From Streptomyces sp. HD (GTDB taxonomy: Bacteria > Actinomycetota > Actinomycetes > Streptomycetales > Streptomycetaceae), in NCBI RefSeq assembly GCF_028369295.1, contig NZ_JAQMYP010000044.1, forward strand, positions 25,665-89,664: a DNA stretch of 64,000 bases, read 5' to 3'. Within the stretch, counting starts at the first letter, position 1. Each line of letters opens with the position of its first letter. Shown here piece by piece: positions 1-8,548 of this stretch. Position numbers and translations under genes: made by a program. A model generated the notes under the pieces. It saw only the letters and a list, made by a program, of their open reading frames with translations. It had not been told where the DNA came from and searched no databases.

Positions 1-130
1 GTGAAGAGAGGGTGATGTATCCGGATATGCGACCTTCCGGACGTCGTGCTTCCGTCCTAAAGTGCCTCGGCCGGTCGGGGACTTGAGGGCGTGGTGGGGG
101 TGTGGTGGGTGTGACTGGCAGGATCGCCCC

Positions 131-880
131 ATGGCTGACGAGCGGCGGGACGAGCGGGACGTTCGGGATGTACGGGATGCGCGGGAGGGGGCACGGGAAG
201 CGGGGGATCTCGGGGAGCCGCGGGGCAGGGGCGTGCGGCCCGAGGAGGCGGATGCGTGGGAGACGCTCGTGGCGACTGCTCGGCGCACCGTGTCCGACGG
301 GCTGGTCGTCGGGACGTCCGGGAACGTTTCCGTGCGGGTCGGCGACACCGTGCTGGTCACGCCGTCGGGAGTGCCGTACGACCGGCTGACGCCGGAGGAC
401 GTGACGGGGGTCGACCTCGACGGCAGTCAGGTGCTGGGGTCGCTGGTGCCGACCAGTGAGCTGCCGATGCATCTCGCGGTCTACCGCGCCACGGATGCCG
501 GTGCCGTCGTCCATACTCACGCGGTCCACGCGACGGCCGTCTCGACCCTGGTTCCCGAGCTTCCGCTGATCCACTACATGGCCGGCGCCCTCGGTGGGCC
601 CGTCCGGGTTGCCCCGTATGCGACGTACGGCACGCGGGAGTTGGCCGAGAACATGCTCCAGGCACTCACCGACCGCACCGCCTGCCTCCTCCAGAACCAC
701 GGCACGATCACCTACGGCACAACCCTGGACCAGGCCTACGACCGCACAGCCCAACTGGAGTGGATGTGCCACCTGTGGCTCACGGCATCCTCCGTGCCGG
801 GACTCGCACCGACGCTGCTGTCGGAGGGACAGGTGGGGGAGGCGGCGGAGCGGTTGCGGGGGTATGGGCAGCGGGGGTGA
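131..880 (+). CDS. Class II aldolase/adducin family protein
   Basis: Member of the zinc-dependent sugar-phosphate aldolase/epimerase fold (L-fuculose-1-phosphate aldolase, L-ribulose-5-phosphate 4-epimerase). The 249-aa product has a charged, low-complexity N-terminus of about 35 residues. GTSGNVSVR near residue 61 is the phosphate-loop type motif, HTHAVHAT near 127 carries two likely metal-ligand His, and QNHGTITYG near 187 carries a third. I chose ATG 131 because the frame upstream of it is short and unlike the family. The natural substrate cannot be told from sequence. No co-directional partner is adjacent: 750 nt of repeat-rich DNA follow. Confidence 0.85.
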   Translation: MADERRDERDVRDVRDAREGAREAGDLGEPRGRGVRPEEADAWETLVATARRTVSDGLVVGTSGNVSVRVGDTVLVTPSGVPYDRLTPEDVTGVDLDGSQVLGSLVPTSELPMHLAVYRATDAGAVVHTHAVHATAVSTLVPELPLIHYMAGALGGPVRVAPYATYGTRELAENMLQALTDRTACLLQNHGTITYGTTLDQAYDRTAQLEWMCHLWLTASSVPGLAPTLLSEGQVGEAAERLRGYGQRG

Positions 881-992
881 CGGTCGCCTGCGGCAGCGGG
901 GGTGACGGTTGCCTCCGGCGGGGTGACGGTTGCCTCCGGCGGTGGGGGGTGACGGTTGCTTCCGACGGGGTGGCGGTTGCCTCCGGCGATGG
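875..992. repeat. About five imperfect tandem copies of a 20-25 bp unit
   Basis: The motif GGGTGACGGTTGCCTCCGGC, or variants of it (GGCGGTTGCC, GACGGTCGCC), recurs starting near 875, 899, 921, 946 and 967. The array begins at the stop codon of the aldolase gene. Reading frames through it are not consistent, so I treat it as a noncoding minisatellite. Confidence 0.7.
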
Positions 993-1127
993 GGATGGGG
1001 GATGCCTCCGGGGGTCGGGCCGGGGGATGTCCGCGGAGGCCTGACGCTGTGCGGTGGGGGTGCTTGTGGGGCCTGCGGTTCCATGGGCTGTACGGCGGCA
1101 CCCTCTCGGCGCCGGCCCACATCACTC

Positions 1128-1250
1128 AGCCCGTCCGGCGTTTGAGGACAAGGCCCTTTCGGGGCCGGAGCGGGGCCTGGGGCGGCAGCCCCAGCGGGGT
1201 CCAGGGGCGGAGCCCCTGACGGGGCCGAAGGGGCGGCGCCCCTGGGGATG
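1128..1250 (+). repeat. Intergenic repeat family B, copy 1
   Basis: Starts with the core CCGTCCGGCGTTTGAGGAC, which is shared exactly with a second copy near 57335. It continues into GC-rich arms (ggggcctggggcggc / agccccagcggggtcc and ggggcggagcccc) that can fold into several hairpins. It lies 3' of a + strand gene, as the other copy does. From memory, this core is common between genes in Streptomyces genomes. Confidence 0.65.
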
Positions 1251-1334
1251 GGACGGGTAGGGGCGGCGGGGGCGAGAAACCCGCGGACGGGAAGCCGTCA
1301 GCGGCGGGCGCCCCACGAACCGACCCCCACCGCA

Positions 1335-1575
1335 CCCCACACTGCTCCGCACCCCCTACACCGCTTCGCACCTCACACTGCTCCGCACCTCACACTGCTC
1401 CGCACCTCACACTGCTCCGCACCTCACACTGCTCCGCACCTCACACTGCTCCGCACCTCACACTGCTCCGCACCCCCTACACCGCTTCGCACCTCACACC
1501 GCTTCGCACCCCACACTGCTCCGCACCCCACACCGCTGCGCTCCCTACACCGCCTCGCACCCCCCGCCGCTCCTC
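1335..1575. repeat. 17-bp tandem repeat array, about 14 units
   Basis: Six near-perfect consecutive copies of CCTCACACTGCTCCGCA start at 1371 and repeat every 17 bp. They are flanked on both sides by degenerate 17-19 bp units (CCCCACACTGCTCCGCA, CCTCACACCGCTTCGCA). The array fills most of the space before the alpha/beta hydrolase at 1631. The period is not a multiple of 3 and no family-like protein is encoded, so it is most simply a noncoding minisatellite. Confidence 0.9.
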
Positions 1576-1630
1576 ACCCCAAGCCGTCCTCCCACTGGCC
1601 GGTCCCCCTCTCCGCCCGGACACTGGAGTC

Positions 1631-2758
1631 GTGCGCACTGTCAAAGCGACGGCCGCCGCCGTCACCGTGGCTCTCGCCGCCGGCGCCGCAAGCGTCGCCG
1701 CCGGGCGGTTCGCCAGCGGGGCCGCGTTGTCGGCGCCGCCCGGGAAACCCCTGCCCACCGAACCCCGGCTCACCGTGCACGCCACGGCCGCCGGCCAGAT
1801 CGCGCTGACCCGCGACCTCGCGTCCCTGCGCCCCGGCACCTACGGCCTCTCCGGCGACGGCTCGCACGCGGTCATCGGCCCCGTCCTCACCACGGCGAAC
1901 CACTCCGCCGACACCGTCGTACGCCGCCTGGAGCGCGTCACCCACGGCACACTCCAACCCGGCGACAGCGTCTGGCTCACCCCGAACGTGTACGTCGGCA
2001 ACCCGAGCGCCGCCCTCGGACTCGACCACGCCGACATCGACATCCCCGGCGAACTCGGCGCCCTGCCCGCCTGGTTCGTGCCGGCCACGCGGGACACCTG
2101 GGTCATCGCGGTGCACGGCCTCGGCACCACCCGCGAACACGCCCTGAACGTCATGGAGTTCCTCAACCGACGCCACTTCCCGGTACTCGCCCTCTCCTAC
2201 CGCGGCGACCTCGGCGCACCCCGCCCGCCGGACGGCCTGAACCACCTGGGCGAGACCGAGTGGCGCGACCTGGACGCGGCGATGCGCTACGCCGTGCGGT
2301 ACGGAGCCGAGCAGCTCGTCCTGCTCGGCTGGTCCACCGGCGCGACGATGGCGCTGCGGGCCGCCGCGCACTCCGGGCTGCGGGACCGCGTCTCCGGTCT
2401 CGTCCTGGACTCCCCGGTGCTCAGCTGGGAGGCCACCCTGCGCGCCCTCGCCCGGGCCCGTCACACACCGAGCGCGCTGCTGCCGCTCGCGGTCCGCGCG
2501 GCCCAGGGCCGCACCGGCCTGGACACCGACCGCGTCACCGAAACCGGCGCCACCGACATCCTCGGAGTGCCGACGCTCATCTTCCACGGCCCCGACGACA
2601 GGGTCGCCCCCTGGAGCCTGTCCCGCCGCCTGGCCGAGGCCCACCCCAACCTGGTGGCCCTCAACACGGTGAAGAACGCCCCCCACGGCGCCATGTGGAA
2701 CGCCGACCCCGAGGCGTACGAAGAGGCCCTGCGCCGCTTCATGACCCCGCTCATGTGA
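1631..2758 (+). CDS. Exported or membrane-anchored alpha/beta hydrolase
   Basis: 375-aa serine hydrolase fold. The N-terminus MRTVKATAAAVTVALAAG is a signal peptide or anchor. The nucleophile elbow is GWSTG (Ser about 235), the acid is in the FHGPDDRVAPW segment and the catalytic His is in NAPHGAMWN near the end. An HGLGTT oxyanion-type motif sits near residue 160. The domain resembles family S9/dienelactone hydrolase-like esterases, and the substrate is unknown. GTG 1631 is the start that keeps the signal peptide. The gene follows the tandem array directly and appears monocistronic. Confidence 0.8.
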   Translation: MRTVKATAAAVTVALAAGAASVAAGRFASGAALSAPPGKPLPTEPRLTVHATAAGQIALTRDLASLRPGTYGLSGDGSHAVIGPVLTTANHSADTVVRRLERVTHGTLQPGDSVWLTPNVYVGNPSAALGLDHADIDIPGELGALPAWFVPATRDTWVIAVHGLGTTREHALNVMEFLNRRHFPVLALSYRGDLGAPRPPDGLNHLGETEWRDLDAAMRYAVRYGAEQLVLLGWSTGATMALRAAAHSGLRDRVSGLVLDSPVLSWEATLRALARARHTPSALLPLAVRAAQGRTGLDTDRVTETGATDILGVPTLIFHGPDDRVAPWSLSRRLAEAHPNLVALNTVKNAPHGAMWNADPEAYEEALRRFMTPLM

Positions 2759-2980
2759 CGCCCGTCGGCCTCCGGTATCCCTTGTGCCGTCGGCCCCGGC
2801 CCGTTCGCCCCCTGGGTTCCACGCCCCTCCCGCACCGGTGCCACAGGTTCCGTTTAAGCCCGTACCACTGGCCTGTTATGGGTGCCTCACCGCTCGCAGG
2901 ACCCCGTGCGTTGGCCATCCCCGTCGCCCCTCGTGACATTCCGTTTGGGTTTTCGGACCGTCAACCGGAAGACTGCACCC

Positions 2981-4387
2981 GTGACGTCCCGTATCCCGCG
3001 CGACTCCAGGCTTCGACTCGTCCGCCCGCGACCCCTGGCCGCCGCCCCCAGAGCCGTGAACCAGCGGCGCCCGCGCCGCCCCGTACCCCGCCCTCCGGAG
3101 GGCACACCGGCCCGGGCCGAGCTGGCCAGAATGGCTCGCTCCGGTCTGGCCGCCGCGGCCCGCGTCGCGCACTGGGCCGACGCCGCCCTGCGCCCCGGCC
3201 GCGACGGCGCCGGCGACGACGGCAAGGGCACCCTCTCCGACGCGACCGCCGAACGGGCGGCGAGCGAACTGGGCCTGACCGTGGCTCAGGTGCGCGCCGA
3301 CTGGGACACCGCCCGGCTCGCCGGTCTTGTCGAGGTGCACGGCGACACCGCCCGGCCCGGCTGGCGGCTGCGTGCCTGGGACCGCGACGACAGTGCCGTA
3401 CTGCGCGGCTGGGTCGCGCTCTTCGACGCCTGGTCGCTCGCCCACCCGGAGCCCGACGACCTTGAGCACGGCGCCGTCGCCGACGTCGTCTCGGCCCTGC
3501 CCCAGGTGCTCTCCTTCCTCCAGCTGTCCGCCGGGCCCGTCCCCGTCGAGCAGCTCCTGGACCTGCTGGAGCAGCGCGTCACCGAGCTGCGCACCGAGCG
3601 CTGCGAGATCGCCTACGGCCCGCAGCCCGAGCCGGTCGCCGACGCCGCTCCGGCCGCCGAGGACACACCCCTCGCCCCGCTCCTCGACTGGGCCCTGCAC
3701 GCCCTCGCCTCCGTGGGCGCCCTCACCTGCGGCGACGGACAGGCCACGCTCACCCCGCTCGGCAGCTGGGCGGTCTGGGTCAAGCTGGAGCAGATCTGCG
3801 TCGCCGCCCAGAGCCCCGCCGGGAACATCGAGCAGGCGGCCGAGGACATGCTCCGCGGCTGCGCCCAGCTGCGCCCCAACGCCGCCCGCGACGAGTACCG
3901 CGCCTGGCTCGCCGCCCGCCCCGTCGGCAGCGCCGTCACCGAACTCCTCGGCGCCGCCCGCGGCGATGACGCCCTGCTGCGCGGCCTCGCCTTCGAGGCG
4001 CTGCGCGTCGTCGGCGCCCCCGCCGAGCCCGACGTACGCGCCGTCCTCGACGAGCCGACCCTGCGGCCGTACGCCCTGCTGTGGCTCGCCGAGCACGACG
4101 GCGTCGACCCCGAGGACGCCCACGAGGTGCTCACCCGCGAAGAGGCCACCTGGCTGTGGGTCGACACCGCCGCCGCCGTCGCCGACCACGGCGAGGCCCC
4201 GATGCTCGTACGGCACCTGGCGTCCGCGCTCCAGCCCACCGTCCCCGCGCTCCTCGACGAGGTGCGCGCCGTCGGTCACCCCCGCACCGTGCAGGTCCTG
4301 GTCGCGCTCGCCGCCGCCCACCCCGACCCCGCCCTCGCGAAGGCCGTACGCCGCGCCGCCTTCCAGGTGCACACCGGGGGGAGCTGA
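2981..4387 (+). CDS. Conserved actinobacterial hypothetical protein
   Basis: A 468-aa protein I do not assign to a characterised family. It starts with a basic Arg/Pro-rich stretch of about 45 residues, followed by an Ala/Leu/Glu-rich, probably all-helical body. Part of it (SDATAERAASELGLTVAQVR near 90) looks like a winged-helix or helix-turn-helix segment, and the C-terminal third resembles HEAT-like helical repeats (repeated ALLRGLAFEALR, LVRHLASALQ patterns). GTG 2981 was preferred over an upstream in-frame ATG at 2882 because a ccggaag ribosome-binding-site-like sequence lies about 9 nt upstream. No membrane segment or secretion signal is seen. Confidence 0.7.
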   Translation: MTSRIPRDSRLRLVRPRPLAAAPRAVNQRRPRRPVPRPPEGTPARAELARMARSGLAAAARVAHWADAALRPGRDGAGDDGKGTLSDATAERAASELGLTVAQVRADWDTARLAGLVEVHGDTARPGWRLRAWDRDDSAVLRGWVALFDAWSLAHPEPDDLEHGAVADVVSALPQVLSFLQLSAGPVPVEQLLDLLEQRVTELRTERCEIAYGPQPEPVADAAPAAEDTPLAPLLDWALHALASVGALTCGDGQATLTPLGSWAVWVKLEQICVAAQSPAGNIEQAAEDMLRGCAQLRPNAARDEYRAWLAARPVGSAVTELLGAARGDDALLRGLAFEALRVVGAPAEPDVRAVLDEPTLRPYALLWLAEHDGVDPEDAHEVLTREEATWLWVDTAAAVADHGEAPMLVRHLASALQPTVPALLDEVRAVGHPRTVQVLVALAAAHPDPALAKAVRRAAFQVHTGGS

Positions 4388-4399
4388 CCGGGACCGGCG

Positions 4400-4813
4400 T
4401 CAGCCCCTGATCTCGGGGGCGTAGGTGCCGAAGCTCCACACATTGCCCTCGATGTCCCGGGCCATGTAGTCCCGCGAGCCGTAGTCCTGGTCCGTCGGGG
4501 GCATCAGGATCTCCGCGCCGTGCTCCACGGCCCGCCGGTGGTGTGCGTCGACGTCGTCCACGACGACGTACACCCCGGTCGTGCCCGCGTCCTCCATCAC
4601 CTTGTCGAAGGCGCTTCCGGTGCCCTTCGAGCCGAGCATCACCGCGCCGTTGCCCTGTGCCAGCTCGGCGTGCGCCACCTTGCCGTCCTCGCTCTCGTAC
4701 ACCGCCAGCTCCGTGAACCCGAAGGCCTCCGTGAGCTGCCTGGCCGCCGCCTTCGCGTCCGCGTACAGCAGCGTCGGGTAGATGCTGGGACGCCCACCGC
4801 TCGTGCCTGCCAT
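4400..4813 (-). CDS. VOC (glyoxalase/bleomycin-resistance fold) family protein
   Basis: 137-aa vicinal-oxygen-chelate protein of the PhnB-like subgroup. It has paired beta-alpha-beta-beta-beta modules: YPTLLYADAKAAARQLTEAF near the start, GVYVVVDDVDAHHRRAVEHG near 85 and YGSRDYMARDIEGNVWSFGTY near 115. Such proteins may act on small molecules or bind them, and no substrate can be inferred. ATG 4813 has GGAG seven bases upstream. The gene converges with the hypothetical ending at 4387, leaving only 12 nt between the two stops. Confidence 0.85.
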   Translation of the reverse strand: MAGTSGGRPSIYPTLLYADAKAAARQLTEAFGFTELAVYESEDGKVAHAELAQGNGAVMLGSKGTGSAFDKVMEDAGTTGVYVVVDDVDAHHRRAVEHGAEILMPPTDQDYGSRDYMARDIEGNVWSFGTYAPEIRG

Positions 4814-5041
4814 GCCGATCACTCCTTTGTGACCCATGTGATCAATCGCCGCCGCCGGCCGGGAATTCCACCCGCCGCCCAGTCTTGCAGCGGCCACTGA
4901 CAACGGCCCGTGAGACGAGGTACCGCGCCCGGGCGGAGGGCCGAACCGGGGGGAGAGGCCGAGTGGAGTCGCCCGCGCCTGGCTGGCGGCTCACGGCGGC
5001 ATCGGCGTCCTGCACCCCTCGGCCGCCGCATCCTCGCGGTC

Positions 5042-5335
5042 GTGACGCCGCCCCGCGTCACCGCGTACCGGATCGCCGACGGCGACCTGCGCCGGGTGCT
5101 GCCCGCGCGCGAGGGCTGCGCCTTCCGGCCCGAACGTGCCGTACATCACGGCAGGGCGCTCCTCGTCGCCCGGCCCTGCCCCCACGCGGCCCGGACCGCC
5201 CAGCTCATCGCCCTGGACGACCTGGGCCGGATCACCCCGCACCGCAGACCGCTCGGCAACCAGGTCCGCGACGAAGGCGGCCGGCTCCGGTCCGAACACC
5301 CGATCCCAGAAAAAGTGGTTGCACGGCCCCGTTAG
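5042..5335 (+). CDS. Small hypothetical protein, start uncertain
   Basis: 97-aa reading frame (VTPPRVTAYRIADGDLRR...) with Streptomyces-like G/C third positions over most of its length, which supports real coding. The last 12 codons are less typical. They overlap the promoter of the next transcript, the stop codon lying inside its -10 region. No domain is recognised and there is no clear ribosome-binding site at GTG 5042; an in-frame start at 4910 is possible. It could be a degenerate gene. Confidence 0.45.
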   Translation: MTPPRVTAYRIADGDLRRVLPAREGCAFRPERAVHHGRALLVARPCPHAARTAQLIALDDLGRITPHRRPLGNQVRDEGGRLRSEHPIPEKVVARPR

Positions 5336-5338
5336 ACT
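5333..5338 (+). promoter_or_regulatory. -10 element TAGACT of a leaderless transcript
   Basis: TAGACT fits the actinobacterial TANNNT -10 pattern and lies 7 nt before ATG 5346. A transcript starting there would begin at or next to that ATG. I see no clear -35 hexamer; an A-rich AGAAAAAG lies about 20 nt upstream. Confidence 0.6.
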
Positions 5339-5345
5339 TGGCCTC

Positions 5346-5369
5346 ATGGCCATTCTCCTCGCGCATTAG
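5346..5369 (+). CDS. Leaderless 7-residue upstream peptide (MAILLAH)
   Basis: A complete ATG...TAG frame encoding MAILLAH, placed 7 nt after a TAGACT -10 element and 59 nt before the ABC-F gene. The sequence between them (GGCGGG...CCGCC...CCCGCC) can form alternative hairpins. A short translated leader before an ABC-F gene suggests ribosome-mediated attenuation or sensing, because several antibiotic-resistance ABC-F genes in other bacteria are controlled this way. That role is inference, not shown by the sequence. Confidence 0.55.
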   Translation: MAILLAH

Positions 5370-5428
5370 ACGGCGGGAACGTCCTCAGCCGCCCATCCCG
5401 CCACCCATCCCCGCCCTGGAGTCTGTCC

Positions 5429-7027
5429 GTGATCTCCGCCTCCGGTATCGAGCTGCGCGCCGGTGCACGCGTCCTCATCGAGTCCGCGACCTTCCGTGTC
5501 GCCAAGGGTGACCGCATCGGCCTCGTCGGCCGCAACGGCGCCGGCAAGACGACCCTCACCAAGTGCCTCGCCGGCGAGGGCATCCCCGCCGGCGGCAGCA
5601 TCACCCGCTCCGGCGAGGTCGGCTACCTCCCGCAGGACCCCCGCACCGGCGACCTCGACGTGCTCGCCCGTGACCGCGTCCTGTCCGCGCGCGGTCTGGA
5701 CGTACTGATCCGCAAGATGCGCGAGAACGAACAGCGCATCGCCAACGGCCAGGGCGCCACTCGCGAGAAGGCCCTCAGGCAGTACGAGCGCCAGGAGACG
5801 GAGTTCCTCACCAAGGGCGGATACGCCGCCGAGGCCGAGGCCGCCACCATCGCCGCCGCGCTCAATCTGCCCGACCGGGTGCTCGGCCAGCCGCTGCACA
5901 CCCTCTCCGGCGGTCAGCGCCGCCGTATCGAGCTCGCCCGGATCCTGTTCTCCGACGCGGACACCCTGCTGCTCGACGAGCCGACCAACCACCTGGACGC
6001 GGACTCGATCGTCTGGCTGCGCGACTACCTCAAGACCTACCGCGGCGGCTTCATCGTGATCTCCCACGACGTCGACCTGGTCGAGACGGTCGTGAACAAG
6101 GTGTTCTACCTGGACGCCAACCGTGCCCAGATCGACGTCTACAACATGGGCTGGAAGCTCTACCAGCAGCAGCGCGAGGCCGACGAGAAGCGCCGCAAGC
6201 GCGAGCGGCAGAACGCAGAGAAGAAGGCCGCCGCGCTCAACGCCCAGGCCGACAAGATGCGTGCCAAGGCCACCAAGACCGTCGCCGCGCAGAACATGGC
6301 CAAGCGCGCCGACCGGCTGCTCGCCGGCCTCGACGCGGTCCGTGTCTCCGACAAGGTCGCCAAGCTCCGCTTCCCGGAGCCCGCGCCCTGCGGCAAGACC
6401 CCGCTCACCGCCGAGGGCCTGTCGAAGTCGTACGGCTCCCTGGAGATCTTCACCGACGTCGACCTGGCCATCGACAAGGGCTCCAGGGTCGTCATCCTCG
6501 GCCTCAACGGCGCCGGCAAGACCACCCTGCTCCGCCTCCTCGGCGGAGCCGAGAAGCCCGACACCGGCGAGGTCATCGAGGGCCACGGCCTCAAGCTCGG
6601 CTACTACGCCCAGGAGCACGAGACCCTCGACCCGGACCGCACCGTCCTGGAGAACATGCGCTCGGCCGCCCCCGACATGGACCTCGTCGAGGTCCGCAAG
6701 GTGCTCGGCTCGTTCCTGTTCTCCGGCGACGACGTCGACAAGCCCGCCGGGGTCCTCTCCGGCGGCGAGAAGACCCGTCTGGCCCTCGCCACGCTCGTCG
6801 TCTCGTCGGCGAACGTCCTGCTGCTCGACGAGCCCACCAACAACCTCGACCCGGCCAGCCGCGAGGAGATCCTCGGCGCGCTGCGCACCTACAAGGGCGC
6901 GGTCGTGCTCGTCACCCACGACGAGGGCGCCGTCGAGGCGCTCCAGCCGGAGCGGATCATTCTGCTTCCGGACGGTATCGAGGACCTGTGGGGCGCCGAC
7001 TACGCGGATCTCGTCGCCCTCGCTTGA
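5429..7027 (+). CDS. ABC-F family ribosome-associated ATPase
   Basis: Soluble tandem ABC ATPase of 532 aa with no membrane domain. NBD1 has GRNGAGKTT, LSGGQRRRIELARIL and LLLDEPTNHLD. NBD2 has GLNGAGKTT, LSGGEKTRLALATLV and VLLLDEPTNNLD. Between them is a charged helical linker (EADEKRRKRERQNAEKK region) typical of ABC-F proteins that enter the ribosomal E site. These act as translation factors, and some members protect ribosomes from antibiotics; which applies here is unknown. GTG 5429 has a GGAG site at the usual distance. It is probably co-transcribed with the leaderless uORF upstream. Confidence 0.93.
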   Translation: MISASGIELRAGARVLIESATFRVAKGDRIGLVGRNGAGKTTLTKCLAGEGIPAGGSITRSGEVGYLPQDPRTGDLDVLARDRVLSARGLDVLIRKMRENEQRIANGQGATREKALRQYERQETEFLTKGGYAAEAEAATIAAALNLPDRVLGQPLHTLSGGQRRRIELARILFSDADTLLLDEPTNHLDADSIVWLRDYLKTYRGGFIVISHDVDLVETVVNKVFYLDANRAQIDVYNMGWKLYQQQREADEKRRKRERQNAEKKAAALNAQADKMRAKATKTVAAQNMAKRADRLLAGLDAVRVSDKVAKLRFPEPAPCGKTPLTAEGLSKSYGSLEIFTDVDLAIDKGSRVVILGLNGAGKTTLLRLLGGAEKPDTGEVIEGHGLKLGYYAQEHETLDPDRTVLENMRSAAPDMDLVEVRKVLGSFLFSGDDVDKPAGVLSGGEKTRLALATLVVSSANVLLLDEPTNNLDPASREEILGALRTYKGAVVLVTHDEGAVEALQPERIILLPDGIEDLWGADYADLVALA

Positions 7028-7037
7028 TCGAATACGT

Positions 7038-7075
7038 GATCACCGGCGTATGGATCATTCGGCCCATCGGTGATC
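7038..7075 (+). terminator. Possible terminator after the ABC-F gene
   Basis: GATCACCG at 7038-7045 pairs with CGGTGATC at 7068-7075. A competing pair, ATGGATCA / TGATCCAT, overlaps it. It starts 10 nt after the stop codon. There is no T-run, as is usual in Streptomyces. Confidence 0.45.
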
Positions 7076-7126
7076 CATCATCTGTGTGAGATCTCCTCGT
7101 ACCGAGGTGTGTACTACATCAATTTC

Positions 7127-7161
7127 ACGGCCGAGTCCTTTATCGACAAGGGCTCGGCCGT
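7127..7161. terminator. Strong 14-bp inverted repeat in the 7.0-7.36 kb spacer
   Basis: ACGGCCGAGTCCTT and AAGGGCTCGGCCGT form a 14-bp stem with one G-T wobble and a 7-nt loop. It lies in the 335-nt spacer 7028-7362, which otherwise holds only small palindromes (CCACATGTGG at 7237-7246). It probably insulates the ABC-F transcript from the HTH gene. Confidence 0.6.
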
Positions 7162-7362
7162 CCCGCGTCCCTGACCTGGCACTTCGCGAAAGAACCCGTT
7201 CGGCCGTACGGACGCAACTCAGCGGAATTGCGGATTCCACATGTGGGGATGTGCTCCTGTCGTCAAAACCATGTCTCACGGACCTTGCCGAATGGGTGGC
7301 CATGAAGGCCCGGAGGGGTGATCATGAGGAGACCAGAGCGCACTTCCCATGAGGAGGCACGG

Positions 7363-7584
7363 GTGGCCGAGACTCTGAAGAAGGGCAGCCGGGTAACCGG
7401 CGCCGCGCGCGACAAGCTCGCGGCAGACCTGAAGAAGAAGTACGACTCCGGTGCGAGCATTCGGGCGCTGGCCGAGGAAACCGGTCGCTCGTATGGCTTC
7501 GTACACCGGATGCTCAGTGAATCGGGCGTCACGCTTCGTGGGCGTGGCGGGGCGACGCGGGGCAAAAAGGCCGCATCGTCCTGA
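7363..7584 (+). CDS. Small helix-turn-helix protein
   Basis: 73-aa basic protein whose core, DLKKKYDSGASIRALAEETG followed by RSYGFVHRMLSESG, is a resolvase/Hin-like helix-turn-helix; a Lys/Arg/Gly tail (RGRGGATRGKK) follows. I chose GTG 7363 because GAGGAGG lies 5 nt upstream. An in-frame ATG at 7324 would add 13 residues without such a site. Related small HTH proteins are widespread and very conserved in Streptomyces. It is likely a DNA-binding regulator, with unknown targets. Confidence 0.8.
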   Translation: MAETLKKGSRVTGAARDKLAADLKKKYDSGASIRALAEETGRSYGFVHRMLSESGVTLRGRGGATRGKKAASS

Positions 7585-7715
7585 GCCCGGGCGGCCCATC
7601 GGCTTCGATGGTGGCCACCCGGTCGGTCGGCTGACTGGCCGGGTGGTTACTGTGCAGTCACTTAGAGGGTGCCCTCAGGGCATCCCATGATGACGGCACG
7701 CATCGGAGGCACCCC

Positions 7716-8519
7716 ATGGCTTCGCCCGACCAGGAACTCGCTCCCCTGCTCGACAAGAACGGCGTACGGCTCACCGTCGACGGCGTGATCGCCACGGTGA
7801 CGCTGACCAACCCGGCCAAGCGCAATGCGCAGAGCCCCGCCATGTGGCGGACGCTCGGCGAGGCCGGACGTTCACTGCCGGGCAGCGTGCGCGTCGTCGT
7901 GCTGCGCGGTGAGGGCAAGTCCTTCTCCGCCGGGCTCGACCGGCAGATGTTCACGCCGGACGGGATCGAGGGCGAGCCCTCCTTCATCGACCTCGCGCGC
8001 AGCAGCGACGGTGAACTCGACGCTGCCATCGCCGAGTTCCAGGAGGGCTTCACCTGGTGGCGGCGCAACGACATCGTGTCCATCGCCGCCGTGCAGGGCC
8101 ATGCCATCGGGGCGGGCTTCCAGCTCGCGCTCGCCTGTGACGTGCGCGTCGTCGCCGACGACGTGCAGTTCGCCATGCGTGAGACCAGCCTCGGGCTGGT
8201 GCCGGACCTGACGGGTACGCATCCGCTGGTCGGGCTGGTCGGATACGGCCGTGCGCTGGAGATCTGTGTCACCGGGCGGTTCGTGTCGGCCGAGGAGGCC
8301 GTGAGCAGCGGGCTCGCCAACCTCGCGGTGCCCGCCGACCAGCTCGACGACGCCGTACGGGATCTGGCGGGGGCCATCGCGGCCGCGCCGCGGGATGCCG
8401 TGATCGAGACCAAGGCGCTGATTCGTGGTGCCGTGGATCGCACGTACGACGAGCAGCGCGGCGCCGAGCGGGCCGCGCAGGCGCGACGGCTGCGGGACCT
8501 GGCCGGTCTCGGCGAGTGA
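7716..8519 (+). CDS. Enoyl-CoA hydratase/isomerase family protein
   Basis: 267-aa crotonase-fold protein. The first oxyanion-hole segment is LRGEGKSFSAGLDRQMF near residue 65. The second is VQGHAIGAGFQLALACDVRV near 125, followed by METSLG-like MRETSLGLVPDLTG, where a catalytic Glu usually sits. It probably hydrates or isomerises an acyl-CoA in fatty-acid or amino-acid breakdown; the substrate is not predictable. ATG 7716 has GGAGG upstream. It stands alone on its strand, with the next gene convergent. Confidence 0.88.
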   Translation: MASPDQELAPLLDKNGVRLTVDGVIATVTLTNPAKRNAQSPAMWRTLGEAGRSLPGSVRVVVLRGEGKSFSAGLDRQMFTPDGIEGEPSFIDLARSSDGELDAAIAEFQEGFTWWRRNDIVSIAAVQGHAIGAGFQLALACDVRVVADDVQFAMRETSLGLVPDLTGTHPLVGLVGYGRALEICVTGRFVSAEEAVSSGLANLAVPADQLDDAVRDLAGAIAAAPRDAVIETKALIRGAVDRTYDEQRGAERAAQARRLRDLAGLGE

Positions 8520-8548
8520 GCCGGATGGGCCGCTGAACCATGCGCTGA

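Noticed and set aside
1248..1808. 186-aa + strand frame through the 17-bp repeats
   Set aside because: The translation is a periodic APHTAPHLTLL product of the repeat with no start signal, and it runs into the hydrolase gene in another frame.
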